The notes under the pieces were generated by a model. It had not been told where the DNA came from and did not search any database. It was given only the letters and a program-made list of their open reading frames with translations. From positions 1,752,729 through 1,816,728 of the forward strand of contig NZ_KI421507.1 of NCBI RefSeq assembly GCF_000473205.1: a stretch of DNA of 64,000 nucleotides, given 5' to 3'. This DNA comes from Pseudophaeobacter arcticus DSM 23566 (lineage in GTDB: Bacteria > Pseudomonadota > Alphaproteobacteria > Rhodobacterales > Rhodobacteraceae). Shown piece after piece: positions 1-10,679 of this stretch. Each line of letters opens with the position of its first letter. Position 1 is the first letter of the stretch. The position numbers and the translations under genes were made by a program.

Positions 1-233
1 CCGGGCTGCCCAGCCCGTTTGAGGCAACCCGCTATCATTCGCTGGTGGTGGACCGCGAAACCCTGCCCGAATGTCTGGAAATCACGGCCGAACTGGAAGA
101 TGGCACCATCATGGGGTTGCAACACAAGGGGTTGCCGATGCACGGGGTTCAGTTTCATCCCGAATCCATTGCATCCGAGCACGGCCATGCCCTGCTCAAG
201 AACTTTCTTGATGACATGAAGGTGTCGGCATGA
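1..233 (+). CDS. trpG: Anthranilate synthase component II, glutamine amidotransferase (3' end only)
   Basis: This is the C-terminal part of the amidotransferase subunit that releases ammonia from glutamine for anthranilate synthesis, the first step of the tryptophan pathway. The 5' part lies outside the window; the reading frame is open from base 3. The segment RYHSL and the motif GVQFHPESI, containing the His-x-Glu of the class I amidotransferase triad, are visible. The catalytic Cys is upstream of the window. The stop overlaps the trpD start in an ATGA, so translational coupling is likely. Identification by motif plus the trpD and trpC neighbours is secure. Confidence 0.93.
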   Translation, partial: GLPSPFEATRYHSLVVDRETLPECLEITAELEDGTIMGLQHKGLPMHGVQFHPESIASEHGHALLKNFLDDMKVSA

Positions 234-1255
234 GCGATCTGATCAAACCGCTGATTGGTGCCGCCGCCGACCGCCCGCTCAGCCGTGATGAGGCCATCCA
301 GGCCTTTACCCTGCTGTTTGAAGGCGAAGCCACCCCCAGCCAGATTGGCGGCATCCTGATGGCGCTGCGAACACGCGGCGAAACCGTTGACGAATACGCC
401 GCAGCGGCCTCGGTCATGCGGTCCAAATGCAACCCAGTCAAAGCACCTGCGGGGGCCATGGATATCGTCGGCACCGGCGGTGATGGCAAACATACCCTGA
501 ATATCTCTACCGCCACCGCCTTTGTGACCGCAGGCGCCGGGGTCGTGGTCGCCAAACACGGCAACCGCAACCTGTCGTCGCGCTCGGGCACCGCGGATGT
601 GCAGGCGCAGATGGGCATCAATGTCATGGTACCACCAAAGGTGGTCGAAGCGGCGCTGGCCAGCTGCGGTATCGCCTTCATGATGGCGCCGATGCATCAC
701 CCGGCGGTTGCCCATGTAATGCCGACGCGTCAGGAACTGGGTACAAGAACGATCTTTAACATCCTGGGTCCATTGACAAATCCCGCAGGTGTCACCCGGC
801 AGCTCACTGGTGCCTTTAGCCGCGACTTGATCCGTCCAATGGCGGAAACCCTGGGCCAGCTCGGGTCTGAGCGCGCCTGGCTGGTGCATGGCTCGGACGG
901 GACGGATGAGTTGACCATCACGGGGGTGAGCTGGGTTTCAGCGCTGGAGGAAGATGGTTCGATCCGTGATTTTGAGCTCCACCCGGAACAGGCCGGTCTG
1001 CCGGTGCATCCCTTTGAGGCCATCGTCGGCGGCAGCCCCGAGGATAACGCCGTGGCGTTCCGGGCGCTTTTGAACGGCGATCAGGGCGCGTACCGCGATG
1101 CTGTTCTGCTGAATGCCGCCGCCGCTCTGGTGGTTGCCAACGCTGCCAATTCCCTGCCAGAAGGTGTTGAAATGGCAAAAGAAAGCATAGACTCCGGGGC
1201 AGCCAAGGGAAAACTGGACGCGCTGGCAAAGATCACCACGGCTGCTGCCGTATGA
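230..1255 (+). CDS. trpD: Anthranilate phosphoribosyltransferase
   Basis: The enzyme transfers phosphoribose from PRPP to anthranilate, the second committed step of tryptophan synthesis, in the cytoplasm. The 341-residue product has normal family length. Visible family motifs are the PRPP-binding [14 protein letters not shown] (about residues 81-94), [15 protein letters not shown] (about 107-121) and [11 protein letters not shown] (about 175-185). The start overlaps the trpG stop (ATGA), and the gene's own stop overlaps the next start (ung) in the same way, so the three are probably one transcript. Confidence 0.97.
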   Translation: MSDLIKPLIGAAADRPLSRDEAIQAFTLLFEGEATPSQIGGILMALRTRGETVDEYAAAASVMRSKCNPVKAPAGAMDIVGTGGDGKHTLNISTATAFVTAGAGVVVAKHGNRNLSSRSGTADVQAQMGINVMVPPKVVEAALASCGIAFMMAPMHHPAVAHVMPTRQELGTRTIFNILGPLTNPAGVTRQLTGAFSRDLIRPMAETLGQLGSERAWLVHGSDGTDELTITGVSWVSALEEDGSIRDFELHPEQAGLPVHPFEAIVGGSPEDNAVAFRALLNGDQGAYRDAVLLNAAAALVVANAANSLPEGVEMAKESIDSGAAKGKLDALAKITTAAAV

Positions 1256-1995
1256 CCCAGACTGATGGCTTGGCCCCGCTAGGAGACAGCCACAACGCCC
1301 GCCCAGAACAAAACCTGGCGAACAGCCCGGCAGACCGTCTGACAGACCGCCTGGCAGACCGTCTGGGCGACTGGAGTGACCTGGCGTTTTTCTCCGAGAA
1401 CTGGCCAGGCATCAAAGCGCGCCTGGATGCAGACACCCGGAGTATTCTGCCACCCGAGCCACTTCGGTTTGCGGCTTTTGAGCTGACACCGCTGGCGCAA
1501 ACCCGCGTGGTCATTCTTGGTCAGGATCCCTATCCCACGCCGGGGCATGCCAATGGGCTGGCCTTTTCAGTCGCGCCGGACGTAAGGCCCCTGCCTCGGT
1601 CTCTTTCCAATATTTACAAAGAACTACAGGAAGACATTGGCCGTCACCCCGCCACAGGTGATTTGCAAAACTGGGCGCAACAGGGCATTCTGATGCTCAA
1701 CACCGCGCTTTCCGTACCCGCAGGCGAAGCCAATGGGCACAGGGATCTGGGCTGGGCGCCGCTTGTGGAACAGGTGCTCGCCAAGACCTCCCAAAAGCCA
1801 ACCGCCTATGTATTCTGGGGAAAACAGGCGCAGAGACTTGAAAAACATATCCATCCGGGCGATCACCTAATCCTGAAGAGCGCCCATCCTTCTCCGCTCT
1901 CTGCCCACCGCGGCTTCTTTGGCTCAGGGGTGTTTTCGGAGATCAACAGCTGGCTTGCCGCGCGTGGTTCCGTGCCAATCGACTGGTCAATCTGA
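1252..1995 (+). CDS. ung: Uracil-DNA glycosylase, family 1
   Basis: The protein removes uracil from DNA to start base-excision repair. Motif A reads [17 protein letters not shown] (about residues 85-101), with Pro where many family 1 enzymes have His. [14 protein letters not shown] and the DNA-intercalating loop [13 protein letters not shown] near residue 215 are intact. Length is 247 aa, including an N-terminal extension of about 60 residues that is low in complexity and contains three 4-residue repeats of the form xDRL. The start overlaps the trpD stop (ATGA), so a repair gene sits inside a tryptophan-biosynthesis transcript. The N-terminal extension is unlikely to be catalytic. Confidence 0.95.
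   Translation: MTQTDGLAPLGDSHNARPEQNLANSPADRLTDRLADRLGDWSDLAFFSENWPGIKARLDADTRSILPPEPLRFAAFELTPLAQTRVVILGQDPYPTPGHANGLAFSVAPDVRPLPRSLSNIYKELQEDIGRHPATGDLQNWAQQGILMLNTALSVPAGEANGHRDLGWAPLVEQVLAKTSQKPTAYVFWGKQAQRLEKHIHPGDHLILKSAHPSPLSAHRGFFGSGVFSEINSWLAARGSVPIDWSI
1330..1365 (+). repeat. 12-bp tandem repeat, three copies, in ung N-terminus
   Basis: Three consecutive 12-bp units related to GCAGACCGTCTG encode [12 protein letters not shown]. The unit length keeps the frame and the units differ at only one or two bases, which suggests slippage-type expansion in a non-catalytic extension. Confidence 0.85.
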
Positions 1996-2026
1996 GGGCA
2001 AGCAATGACAAACAGGAGGCAGGAGC

Positions 2027-2839
2027 ATGGCTGAAAATGTTCTGGACAAGATCAAGGCCTATAAGCTGGAAGAAATAGCCGCTGACAAAATCGCCAAGCC
2101 ATTGTCCGAGGTCGAAGCAGAAGCCCGCGACGCCTCTGCCCCCAGGGGCTTTGCCTCGGCGCTTTCCAGCGCCGCCCGCGACGGCTATGGGCTGATTGCG
2201 GAAATCAAAAAAGCCAGCCCCTCCAAGGGCCTGATCCGAGAAGATTTCAACCCTGCCGCGCTGGCACAGGCCTATGAACAGGGCGGCGCTGCCTGCCTTT
2301 CGGTTCTGACCGATACGCCGAGCTTTCAGGGCGCCAAATCCTTCCTGGTGGAGGCCAGAGAGGCCTGCTCCCTGCCCGCCCTGCGCAAAGATTTCATGTA
2401 TGATACCTATCAGGTTGCCGAGGCCCGCGCCCTGGGCGCCGATTGTATCCTGATCATTCTCGCTTCGGTGAGCGATGCACAGGCCGCCGAGCTGGAAGAC
2501 TGCGCCGTGGGTTGGGGAATGGATGTGCTGCTGGAGGTCCATGACGAGGCCGAGCTGGAGCGCGCCAGCCTGCTGAAATCCCCCCTGATGGGGATCAACA
2601 ACCGCAATCTGAAAACCTTTGAAACAACATTGGACACCACCCGTTATCTGTCGCGACTGGTGCCTGCCGGGCGCAGCATCGTCTGCGAAAGCGGCCTGTC
2701 CACTCCGCAGGACCTGGCGGATATGGCCCGCTATGGCGCCCGGGCCTTTTTGATCGGGGAATCCCTGATGCGACAAGAAGATGTGGCGCAAGCGACCCGC
2801 AGCCTGCTGGCGGACCCGCTGATCCCCGGGGCACTCTGA
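2027..2839 (+). CDS. trpC: Indole-3-glycerol phosphate synthase
   Basis: Catalyses ring closure of carboxyphenylaminodeoxyribulose phosphate to indole-3-glycerol phosphate. The 270-residue protein has the (beta/alpha)8 hallmarks: [12 protein letters not shown] (about residues 56-67), [11 protein letters not shown] (about 119-129), [10 protein letters not shown] and a phosphate-binding [11 protein letters not shown] near the end. A strong AGGAGG-type ribosome site lies just before the ATG. It is a single-function TrpC, not fused to TrpF. It is the last trp gene here; moaC starts two bases after its stop. Confidence 0.97.
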   Translation: MAENVLDKIKAYKLEEIAADKIAKPLSEVEAEARDASAPRGFASALSSAARDGYGLIAEIKKASPSKGLIREDFNPAALAQAYEQGGAACLSVLTDTPSFQGAKSFLVEAREACSLPALRKDFMYDTYQVAEARALGADCILIILASVSDAQAAELEDCAVGWGMDVLLEVHDEAELERASLLKSPLMGINNRNLKTFETTLDTTRYLSRLVPAGRSIVCESGLSTPQDLADMARYGARAFLIGESLMRQEDVAQATRSLLADPLIPGAL

Positions 2840-2841
2840 AC

Positions 2842-3312
2842 ATGGCTCTGACCCATTTTGACACCAAGGGCGACGCCCATATGGTTGATGTCTCCGACAA
2901 AGAGGTCACCGCGCGTGTGGCCGTTGCCGAGGGTCACATCACCATGGCCCCACAAACCTTTGAAATCATTTCCCAAGGCAAGGCCAAAAAAGGCGATGTG
3001 CTCAGCGTGGCGCGGCTGGCAGGTATTATGGGGGCGAAAAAGACGCCCGACCTGATCCCGCTGTGCCACCCGCTTGCCATTACCAAGGTCGCCGTTGATC
3101 TGTCGCTGGATCCCGATCTGCCCGGCGTCCGGGTGCAGGCCACCGTCAAGACCACCGGCCAAACCGGTGTAGAGATGGAGGCCCTGACGGCGGTGTCAGT
3201 GGCCTGTCTCACCGTCTATGACATGGCCAAAGCCGTGGATAAGGGAATGCAGATTGGCGGCACCAGGGTGGTGCTAAAAGATGGCGGAAAATCAGGGCGA
3301 TACGAGGCGTAG
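2842..3312 (+). CDS. moaC: Cyclic pyranopterin monophosphate synthase
   Basis: Second enzyme of molybdenum-cofactor synthesis, converting the MoaA product to cyclic pyranopterin monophosphate. The 156-residue length is typical. [12 protein letters not shown] near the N-terminus and the active-site stretch LIPLCHPL, followed by [17 protein letters not shown], are diagnostic. It starts two bases after trpC and its stop directly abuts the moeA start, so the Mo-cofactor pair is translated from the same message as the trp genes. Confidence 0.97.
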   Translation: MALTHFDTKGDAHMVDVSDKEVTARVAVAEGHITMAPQTFEIISQGKAKKGDVLSVARLAGIMGAKKTPDLIPLCHPLAITKVAVDLSLDPDLPGVRVQATVKTTGQTGVEMEALTAVSVACLTVYDMAKAVDKGMQIGGTRVVLKDGGKSGRYEA

Positions 3313-4485
3313 ATGATTTCAGTTTCCGAGGCCCGCGCGGCTCTTTTTCAGCTCAGCTCCGTGACCGAAGTTGAGCAGGTCCCCCTAGCCCAGGCCAATG
3401 GCCGGGTCTTGGCTCAGCCGGTCAGCGCCACGCGGGACCAGCCGCCCTTTTCCGCCTCGGCGATGGATGGCTACGCGCTAAAACGGCACGAAGTTGAACT
3501 GCATGCCATGTTTCAGGTCATCGGTGAGGCCGCCGCAGGGCATCGTTTTGATGGCACCCTAAAGGCCGGTCAGGCGGTGCGGATTTTCACCGGCGCGCCA
3601 GTTCCGGACGGCGCCGATTTTGTGGTTATTCAAGAGGATGTTGGCCGCAAGAAGGATCTGATCACCATCCTCAATCACCCCGGCGACTCGGACAATATCC
3701 GCCCCCGTGGCGGTGACTTCAGCATCGGCCAAACCGTCAATGCGCCGCGTCTCCTGCGGGCCTCTGATGTGGCGCTTTTGGCGGCGATGAATATCCCCGT
3801 GGTTCCTGTTTTCCGCCGCCCTGTGGTCGCCTTGATCTCAACCGGCGACGAATTGGTGATGCCTGGTGGCACCCCCGGTCCGGATCAAATCATCGCCTCA
3901 AATACCTTTGGTCTCAAGGCGATGCTGGAAGAGTTTGGCGCAGAGGTGCGGATTTTGCCCATTGCCAAAGACAATGAGCCCTCGCTGAAAATGGCCTTCT
4001 CTCTGGCGCGTGACGTCGATCTGGTTGTCACCATTGGCGGTGCTTCGGTTGGGGATCATGATCTGGTCGCCAAGGTCTCGGCTGATCTGGGAATGGAGCG
4101 CAGTTTTTACAAGGTTGCCATGCGCCCCGGAAAGCCGCTGATGGCCGGGCGCATGGGCAAGACCGCCATGGTCGGCCTGCCGGGAAACCCTGTTTCTGCA
4201 ATGGTTTGCGGGCATATCTTCTTGCGACCTATGATCCAAAGCATGTTGGGATTGCAGCCAGGGGTCGAACCGCTGCAAACCGCAACCCTAACCCATGAAC
4301 TGGCGGCGAACGGGCCGCGGGAACACTATATGCGTGCGACGGTTGCTGCAGGTAAGGTCACCGTTTCGCCCGCACAAGACAGCTCGTTGCTGACCGTTCT
4401 GGCCGATGCCAATGCCTTGCTTATCTTGCCGCCCAATGCGCCAGCGCAACGCCCCGGCGAGACCCTGCAATACCTGCCGATCTGA
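3313..4485 (+). CDS. moeA: Molybdopterin molybdenumtransferase
   Basis: Inserts molybdate into molybdopterin-AMP to form active cofactor. The 390-residue protein shows the MoeA domains: SAMDGYAL (about residues 50-57), FTGAPVPDGAD (about 95-105), the MoCF-like core STGDEL near residue 177 and TIGGASVGDHD near residue 240, and MRPGKPLMAG followed by GLPGNPVSAMV. A short beta-barrel MoeA C-terminal domain follows. The start codon immediately follows the moaC stop. The gene is followed by a 137-bp spacer holding the lexA promoter. Confidence 0.97.
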   Translation: MISVSEARAALFQLSSVTEVEQVPLAQANGRVLAQPVSATRDQPPFSASAMDGYALKRHEVELHAMFQVIGEAAAGHRFDGTLKAGQAVRIFTGAPVPDGADFVVIQEDVGRKKDLITILNHPGDSDNIRPRGGDFSIGQTVNAPRLLRASDVALLAAMNIPVVPVFRRPVVALISTGDELVMPGGTPGPDQIIASNTFGLKAMLEEFGAEVRILPIAKDNEPSLKMAFSLARDVDLVVTIGGASVGDHDLVAKVSADLGMERSFYKVAMRPGKPLMAGRMGKTAMVGLPGNPVSAMVCGHIFLRPMIQSMLGLQPGVEPLQTATLTHELAANGPREHYMRATVAAGKVTVSPAQDSSLLTVLADANALLILPPNAPAQRPGETLQYLPI

Positions 4486-4561
4486 ACCTGCCCAAGTGGG
4501 AAACTCCGGAATCCTCCAACAGTGAAAACCTCACAAAAGAGGCTGCGGTGTTCTTGTGTTG

Positions 4562-4590
4562 TTGACACAAAACGGGAACATGAATAGAAC
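4562..4590 (+). promoter_or_regulatory. lexA promoter with alphaproteobacterial SOS box
   Basis: A TTGACA hexamer at 4562-4567 is followed after 17 bp by TAGAAC (4585-4590). The sequence GAAC-N7-GAAC at 4576-4590 is the reverse complement of the direct-repeat GTTC-N7-GTTC operator known for alphaproteobacterial LexA. The box overlaps the spacer and -10 element, as expected for autorepression. Hexamer assignment is inference; the SOS box is seen directly. Confidence 0.8.
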
Positions 4591-4622
4591 AAAGCGCAAC
4601 AGATGTATTTGGAGGGACAGAA

Positions 4623-5375
4623 ATGCTAACCAAGAAGCAGTTGGATTTATTGAACTTCATACATCGGCGCCTGCAAAAGGACGGTGTTCCTCCCAGTTTT
4701 GATGAAATGAAGGTTGCCCTTGATCTGCGCTCCAAATCGGGGATTCACCGGCTCATCACTGCGCTAGAAGAACGTGGATTTATCCGGCGTCTTGCCCACC
4801 GCGCGCGGGCGATCGAAATTTTGCGCCTGCCAGAAAACATCGGGGGCGCCGCAGGCCTCTCCAGGGACGATAGCGCCACCGGGACGCGCGAAACTGGGAC
4901 GCGCGCAACCGGGACTGCAATCGACTTGGAAACGCACAGAAGCACCCGTGACGCCGCCCCGTCTACCACTTCTTCGGATTCTGTTATTGCCTCACTACAA
5001 ATTCCGGTCATGGGCCGCATTGCTGCAGGGGTGCCAATCGAGGCGATCAACGAGATCACCCATCAGATCGCAATCCCTCAAACCATGTTGTCTACCAATG
5101 GCAAACACTACGCATTGGAGGTCCGCGGCGACTCGATGATCAATGCAGGGATCAACGATGGCGACATCGTGGTGATCCGCGAAGCCGACACTGCGGATGA
5201 TGGGGATATCGTTGTTGCCCTAATTGCCGACGAAGAGGCGACGCTGAAGCGGCTGTTCCGCCGCAATGGTGCCATTGCGCTTGAGGCCGAAAACCCCGCC
5301 TATGAAACCCGTATCTTTGCAGAAGATCAGGTTAAGGTTCAGGGGCGGCTGGTTGGCTTGATCCGCAGCTACTGA
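4623..5375 (+). CDS. lexA: LexA repressor, SOS response regulator
   Basis: Represses SOS genes and self-cleaves when stimulated by RecA filaments. An N-terminal winged helix (residues 1-65; [21 protein letters not shown] as recognition region) is followed by a long linker, the Ala-Gly cleavage site in GRIAAGVP (about residue 138), the catalytic Ser in GDSMINAGI (about 174) and the catalytic Lys in ATLKRL (about 211). At 250 residues it is somewhat long because the linker carries a 15-bp tandem repeat encoding TGTR-type units. GGAGGGA precedes the ATG. Convergent with comEC. Confidence 0.97.
   Translation: MLTKKQLDLLNFIHRRLQKDGVPPSFDEMKVALDLRSKSGIHRLITALEERGFIRRLAHRARAIEILRLPENIGGAAGLSRDDSATGTRETGTRATGTAIDLETHRSTRDAAPSTTSSDSVIASLQIPVMGRIAAGVPIEAINEITHQIAIPQTMLSTNGKHYALEVRGDSMINAGINDGDIVVIREADTADDGDIVVALIADEEATLKRLFRRNGAIALEAENPAYETRIFAEDQVKVQGRLVGLIRSY
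4878..4922 (+). repeat. 15-bp tandem repeat, three copies, in the LexA linker
   Basis: Three in-frame 15-bp units (ACCGGGACGCGCGAA and variants) encode [15 protein letters not shown] between the DNA-binding and protease domains. The linker tolerates length change, so expansion here should be near neutral or mildly affect cleavage. Confidence 0.85.
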
Positions 5376-5428
5376 CCTTTGGGCTTACGGGCTGGCAAGC
5401 CACTGCCACCACCTGGAGTCGGGACAGG

Positions 5429-7498
5429 TCAGGGGCGCGACCAGGGGCGGTTTCCGGCCAGTTCATTTGCGGTGACCAATGTGCCATCTCGAGCCATTTT
5501 GATGCTGCCACTGCGCCGCAGGTGATCCGGCCCCAGAACCTGGCAGCTGCCTTCTGGCGCAAGGGCCGTGTTGGCAATGACCAAATCTGCCGCGTGGCAG
5601 TTTACAAATTCACCAGCCTGCCGCTTGCCGGTAATATGCACAATCCGGCGTCCAAACACCCAGATATCCCTGTCTTGGCTGAGGGCCGTCCACCGCTGCG
5701 CAGCCTCACTATGTGACACCAGCGTGCCATCCGCCGCCAACCAGCTTTTGGCCGTGTACCCCTGACTGTTTGCTCGGGACAAAGCTCTGCCCTGCGGGGT
5801 CAACACCCCGACCAGCGCCCCATTGGCCGAAACAAGTAGAATTGGCCTATTCGCCTGCCCCCAAACTGCGATGGAAAATCCAATCAAGCCCAGCCCAGCC
5901 CATCGCAGCCGCCCCTGCCAGAGCAGCACAACCAGCGCCCCCAGGGTGAAAAGTGGCAGCACCCAATGGCCGGGCATCACCACCCCACTCTGCGCATGTG
6001 GAAAGGCCGCGACCCAGGCCGCAACCCCCAATATCCATTCAAGACCAATCTGCAGAAAGAAAACTCCGATCTGTTCGGCACCAAAAGGCGCCAGACAGAG
6101 GGATAATACCGCAGCAGGAACAACAACCAATCCCATGATGGGAACCGCCAGCACATTGCCAATAAGCCCGTAATGGGACAGGACATGAAAGTGGGCAGCA
6201 CCAAAGGGCGCGGTTGCGGCTCCGGCCACTGCCGAGGAAACAATCACCGTCAGGACCGGCCGTAGCCAGGCCGGACCCACTGCCAACTGCTGGGTTCTGA
6301 TCCAGCCAAACACCGCGACCAAAGCGGTGGTTGCGGCAAAGCTCATCTGAAAGCCGGGGCTCATCAGTGTATCCGGCCTGCGCAACAATACAAGTGTCGC
6401 CGCCACGGAAACGGCTCTTAAGGATAGGGCGCGCCGGTCCAGTAAAACCGCCATGAACAGGACCAGAACCATAATAAAGGCCCGTTCCGTGGATATGCTT
6501 GCACCAGAGATCCCGAGGTAGATGGCCCCCACCGCAAGCGCCGCCCCTGCAGAGATCTTTTTGATGTTCAACCGCAGGGCAATTGACGGGATCAAGCAGA
6601 GCGAAAACCGCAGCACTGTAAACACAAACCCGGTCAACAACCCCATGTGAAGCCCAGAGATCGCCAGCAGATGGGCCAGGTTGCTTGCCCGCAACGCCTG
6701 CAGATCTTCCGGGGCGACCCCGCTTCTGTCTCCTGCGATGATTGCAGCGGCGAATCCACCGGTTTTGGGCCCCAAACGGCGTTGCACTGCCTGGGACAGG
6801 CGATAGCGGAACCTGTGCAGATACAGCCCGGATTGCGCAGGCTGCAGAACCACAACCGGCACACGGGTATAGCCATTGGCACCAATTTTGTTGAACCAGG
6901 CATATCGGCGAAAATCAAACCCTCCCGGCTCGCTTGGGCCCTGGGGAGGCATCAAATGGGCAGTGGTGGCCACGGTTGCCCCCACCGCCGGGCTGTTGCT
7001 GCCAGCGGCCAGCGTCAACCGCACCCGTGCGGGACGCTTCCCAGGTGCCACACGCGCCAGCCGCACATGATCCAGGGTCACTCTAACGGCGCCACTACTG
7101 GCGCGATCCATGGCGATGACCCGCCCCTCGACCGGGCCATAGTAGCGAAACGACAGCACCGGCGCCTGCACGAGAGAGGTCCGTAACTGGGCCGCAGAAA
7201 AGCCCAGGCCAATGAGGAGGATCGCCCAGGCAACAATCGCCCGGGCATCCCGGCAACGGGTCAGAGGCAGTGCCACGAGCAGGGTCAAAGCCAGCAGACA
7301 CAAAGCAAAAATACCCGGGTCGCTGCGCAGCAGAAAGAACCACCCGATGCCAAGCCCGAGACAAACCGGGATCCAAGGCATCAACGATCCACGCTGCGCC
7401 AACAGGGCCTGATCAATGCGCAACAAGATCTGCAAGGTTGCTCCGGCTTCCGCGCCTCGGTACACAGGCAGAAAATCCGGCTCATTTTTGGTTTCCAA
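5429..7498 (-). CDS. comEC: ComEC/Rec2-family DNA uptake channel
   Basis: Inner-membrane protein of the natural-transformation machinery that passes single-stranded DNA into the cytoplasm. The 689-residue product shows the N-terminal ComEC domain (beta-rich, about residues 100-210), the competence core starting with [16 protein letters not shown] (about 275-290), numerous hydrophobic helices, and a short C-terminal region without a clear full metallo-beta-lactamase domain. The most upstream start is TTG at 7498; GTG at 7465 or ATG at 7381 are alternatives. With the TTG start only 14 bp separate it from divergent gltX. It lies convergent to lexA. Confidence 0.9.
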   Translation of the reverse strand: METKNEPDFLPVYRGAEAGATLQILLRIDQALLAQRGSLMPWIPVCLGLGIGWFFLLRSDPGIFALCLLALTLLVALPLTRCRDARAIVAWAILLIGLGFSAAQLRTSLVQAPVLSFRYYGPVEGRVIAMDRASSGAVRVTLDHVRLARVAPGKRPARVRLTLAAGSNSPAVGATVATTAHLMPPQGPSEPGGFDFRRYAWFNKIGANGYTRVPVVVLQPAQSGLYLHRFRYRLSQAVQRRLGPKTGGFAAAIIAGDRSGVAPEDLQALRASNLAHLLAISGLHMGLLTGFVFTVLRFSLCLIPSIALRLNIKKISAGAALAVGAIYLGISGASISTERAFIMVLVLFMAVLLDRRALSLRAVSVAATLVLLRRPDTLMSPGFQMSFAATTALVAVFGWIRTQQLAVGPAWLRPVLTVIVSSAVAGAATAPFGAAHFHVLSHYGLIGNVLAVPIMGLVVVPAAVLSLCLAPFGAEQIGVFFLQIGLEWILGVAAWVAAFPHAQSGVVMPGHWVLPLFTLGALVVLLWQGRLRWAGLGLIGFSIAVWGQANRPILLVSANGALVGVLTPQGRALSRANSQGYTAKSWLAADGTLVSHSEAAQRWTALSQDRDIWVFGRRIVHITGKRQAGEFVNCHAADLVIANTALAPEGSCQVLGPDHLRRSGSIKMARDGTLVTANELAGNRPWSRP

Positions 7499-7512
7499 AG
7501 GCAGATCACCTC

Positions 7513-8925
7513 ATGTCCAAACCCGTCGTCACACGCTTCGCCCCCTCTCCTACAGGCTATTTGCACATTGGTGGCGCCCGTACCGCCCTGTTTAACTGGC
7601 TTTTTGCGCGCGGCCGCGGTGGCAAGTTTCTTTTGCGTATCGAAGACACCGATCGTGCGCGCTCCACGCCCGAGGCAACGGCCGCTATCTTGCAAGGCAT
7701 GAACTGGCTGGGTCTGGATCATGACGGCGAAATTGTCAGCCAGTTTGAAGGCGCTAAACGCCATGCCGAGGTCGCAGAACAGCTGCTGGCCGAGGGTAAG
7801 GCCTATAAATGTTTCGCCACCCAGGACGAAATTGCAGCTTTTCGGGATGCCGCAAAAACTGAGGGAAAATCAACGCTCTATCGCTCCCCCTGGCGGGACG
7901 CCAACGCCGAGAGCCACCCGGATGCCCCCTATGTGATCCGCATCAAGGCCCCGCAGGAGGGGGTCACGGTGATCCAGGATCAGGTGCAGGGCGATGTCAC
8001 GATTCAGAACAACCAGCTGGATGACATGATTCTGCTGCGCTCAGACGGCACGCCGGTCTACATGCTGGCGGTGGTGGTTGATGATCACGATATGGGCGTG
8101 ACCCATGTGATCCGGGGCGACGATCATTTGAACAATGCAGCCCGCCAGATGGTGATCTATGATGCGATGGGCTGGGATATTCCGGTCTGGGCCCATATTC
8201 CACTGATCCACGGGGCGGATGGCAAAAAGCTCTCCAAACGCCATGGCGCGCTTGGCGCCCAGGAATATCAGGCCATGGGCTACAGCGCTGCGGGGATGCG
8301 GAACTATCTGGCCCGCCTGGGCTGGAGCCATGGTGATGACGAATTTTTCACTGATGCCCAGGCACAGGAGTGGTTCGGGCTTGCGGCCATTGGCAAAAGC
8401 CCGGCCCGATTTGACACAAAAAAGCTGGAGAACCTGTCGGGACAACATATTGCTGTTAGCGATGACGCTGCACTGCGGCAAGAAATTCAGGAATACTTGA
8501 TCGCTGCTGGAAAAACACCGCTAGATGACGTAAAGTCAGCAAATCTTGAACGTGCGATGTATTGCCTCAAGGACCGGGCCAAAACTTTCCCTGACCTGCT
8601 TGAAAAAGCTCATTTTGTTCTGACATCCCGGCCAGTTGAACCAGATGAAAAAGCCGCCAAGGCACTGGCAAATGTATCCGACGGTATACTGGCTCAATTG
8701 ACGCCGCAGTTGCAAAGTGTTAGCTGGACCCGTGACGATCTTGAGGCGCTTTTCAATACATTTGCAGAAGCCCATGACACCAAGTTCGGCAAACTGGCCG
8801 CCCCCCTGCGGGCCGTGTTGGCCGGTCGCGCCGCAACACCGTCGGTGTTTGACATGATGCTGATCCTGGGCCGCGAAGAAACAATGGCCCGGCTCAACGA
8901 CGCCACAGGCTACCCCTGTCCTTAA
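7513..8925 (+). CDS. gltX: Glutamyl-tRNA synthetase
   Basis: Charges tRNA-Glu (and often tRNA-Gln in alphaproteobacteria, with later amidation). The 470-residue class I synthetase has the HIGH-type motif in [16 protein letters not shown] (residues 8-23) and the KMSKS-type motif KKLSKRHG (about 237-244). The ATG at 7513 is chosen because the family N-terminus ([11 protein letters not shown]) begins within four residues; the open frame extends further upstream without homology. Many alphaproteobacteria carry two gltX copies; which paralogue this is cannot be told here. Confidence 0.96.
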   Translation: MSKPVVTRFAPSPTGYLHIGGARTALFNWLFARGRGGKFLLRIEDTDRARSTPEATAAILQGMNWLGLDHDGEIVSQFEGAKRHAEVAEQLLAEGKAYKCFATQDEIAAFRDAAKTEGKSTLYRSPWRDANAESHPDAPYVIRIKAPQEGVTVIQDQVQGDVTIQNNQLDDMILLRSDGTPVYMLAVVVDDHDMGVTHVIRGDDHLNNAARQMVIYDAMGWDIPVWAHIPLIHGADGKKLSKRHGALGAQEYQAMGYSAAGMRNYLARLGWSHGDDEFFTDAQAQEWFGLAAIGKSPARFDTKKLENLSGQHIAVSDDAALRQEIQEYLIAAGKTPLDDVKSANLERAMYCLKDRAKTFPDLLEKAHFVLTSRPVEPDEKAAKALANVSDGILAQLTPQLQSVSWTRDDLEALFNTFAEAHDTKFGKLAAPLRAVLAGRAATPSVFDMMLILGREETMARLNDATGYPCP

Positions 8926-9043
8926 CTGGTCAGTAAGCCTGTTTCTATACGACCTCACCTGCGCGATCCGCGCGCAGGTTCTGCCTGCACCGTGCCCGGG
9001 AGGAAATTCCGGGTATTCGTGCCTGATACAGGAAGGGACATCT

Positions 9044-10339
9044 ATGACCGAGACACAGAAGACCGCAAAGCTCAGCCTGAATGGCCAAGACTATGAGCTT
9101 CCCATTTTCTCGCCAACCGCCGGCCCTGATGTTCTAGACATCCGCAAACTCTATGCCCAGGCCGGCGTTTTTACCTATGATCCGGGCTTCACCTCGACCG
9201 CCAGCTGCGACAGCACCATCACCTTTATTGATGGTGGCAAGGGCGAGCTGCTGCACCGAGGCTACCCGATTGATCAGCTGGCCTCGCAGTCGCACTACCT
9301 GGAAGTCTGTTATCTGCTGCTTTATGGTGAGCTACCAACTGCGACACAGCTGGAAGATTTTGAAGCCCGTGTGACCCGTCACACCATGGTGCATGAGCAA
9401 ATGCACAATTTCTTCCGTGGGTTCCGCCGCGATGCGCATCCAATGGCAACCCTGGTTGGCGTTGTGGGGGCGATGTCTGCCTTCTATCACGATTCCACCG
9501 ATATTTCCGATCCCTGGCAGCGCGAAGTGGCCTCGATCCGTCTGATCGCCAAACTGCCGACAATTGCAGCCATGGCCTATAAATATTCCATCGGTCAGCC
9601 TTTTGTGTACCCACGCAACGACCTGGATTATGCAGCCAACTTCCTGCACATGTGCTTCTCGGTGCCCGCCGAAGACTACAACGTGAACCCGATCCTGAGC
9701 CGCGCAATGGACCGGATCTTTACCCTGCACGCAGATCACGAGCAAAACGCCTCGACCTCGACCGTGCGCCTGGCCTCGTCTTCGGGTGCAAACCCATTTG
9801 CCTGTATCGCTGCGGGCATCGCCTGCCTTTGGGGCCCTGCCCATGGTGGCGCCAACCAGGCCTGCCTGGAGATGCTCAAGGAAATTGGGACCGTTGACCG
9901 CATTCCTGAATTCATCGCCCGCGCCAAAGACAAGGATGATCCCTTCCGTCTGATGGGCTTTGGTCACCGTGTTTACAAAAACACCGACCCGCGCGCCACG
10001 GTTCTGAAACAGTCCGCTGATGAGGTGCTCGAACTTCTGGGCGTCGAAGACAACCCGCTACTGCAGGTTGCCAAAGAGCTGGAACAGACGGCGCTGAATG
10101 ATCCCTATTTCAAAGAGAAGAAGCTGTTCCCGAATGTGGACTTCTATTCCGGCATCATTCTCGAAGCGATGGGTTTCCCCACCTCGATGTTCACCCCAAT
10201 CTTTGCTCTGTCGCGCACCGTTGGCTGGATCTCGCAGTGGAAAGAAATGATTGCAGATCCACAGAACAAAATTGGTCGTCCACGCCAGCTCTACCTTGGG
10301 CAAACCGCGCGCGACTACGTGGATATCGAAAACCGCTAA
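9044..10339 (+). CDS. gltA: Citrate synthase, type II
   Basis: Condenses acetyl-CoA and oxaloacetate at the entry to the TCA cycle. The 431-residue length and N-terminal beta domain fit hexameric type II enzymes of Gram-negative bacteria. Visible active-site segments are [11 protein letters not shown] (His near residue 232), [10 protein letters not shown] (about 267-276) and [14 protein letters not shown] (about 306-319), and [12 protein letters not shown] near the C-terminus. A GGAAGGGA ribosome site precedes the ATG, and a clear intrinsic terminator follows. Confidence 0.98.
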   Translation: MTETQKTAKLSLNGQDYELPIFSPTAGPDVLDIRKLYAQAGVFTYDPGFTSTASCDSTITFIDGGKGELLHRGYPIDQLASQSHYLEVCYLLLYGELPTATQLEDFEARVTRHTMVHEQMHNFFRGFRRDAHPMATLVGVVGAMSAFYHDSTDISDPWQREVASIRLIAKLPTIAAMAYKYSIGQPFVYPRNDLDYAANFLHMCFSVPAEDYNVNPILSRAMDRIFTLHADHEQNASTSTVRLASSSGANPFACIAAGIACLWGPAHGGANQACLEMLKEIGTVDRIPEFIARAKDKDDPFRLMGFGHRVYKNTDPRATVLKQSADEVLELLGVEDNPLLQVAKELEQTALNDPYFKEKKLFPNVDFYSGIILEAMGFPTSMFTPIFALSRTVGWISQWKEMIADPQNKIGRPRQLYLGQTARDYVDIENR

Positions 10340-10362
10340 ACGTTCTCGTTGTACAAAATAAT

Positions 10363-10390
10363 AGCCTCGCCATTTTGGCGGGGCTTTTTT
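10363..10390 (+). terminator. Intrinsic terminator of gltA
   Basis: A 9-bp stem AGCCTCGCC/GGCGGGGCT with a five-base loop is followed by six T residues, ending 51 bases after the gltA stop. Confidence 0.9.
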
Positions 10391-10679
10391 GTCGGCTGAC
10401 CGCTCTCAAACAGGTCATCCACAAAATCACCCAGTGAGTCGCCAGCATCCAAGTCAGGTATTTTTGCGGCCACCAGCGCTCAAATAGGGGTCAACCCTGG
10501 CCCTCTTTGTGACCATTTTCAGCAATTGGTTCCCGGTGGGCGACAATCACCGCAGCGTTAAATCATTGTGGAAGCTCTGGTTCCGTTTTCCAGACAATCT
10601 GTCTCTTATTGTCTTGTTCCAATGCCCCAACCAGAGGTAATTTAAACAAAATATTGATCACTTTCTGGGGGACATTTCT
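10391..10679. other. Intergenic region, no gene seen
   Basis: No convincing ORF or RNA structure between the gltA terminator and the RTX-like gene. It presumably carries that gene's promoter; the last bases (TCTGGGGGACATTTCT) provide a purine-rich ribosome site. Confidence 0.5.
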
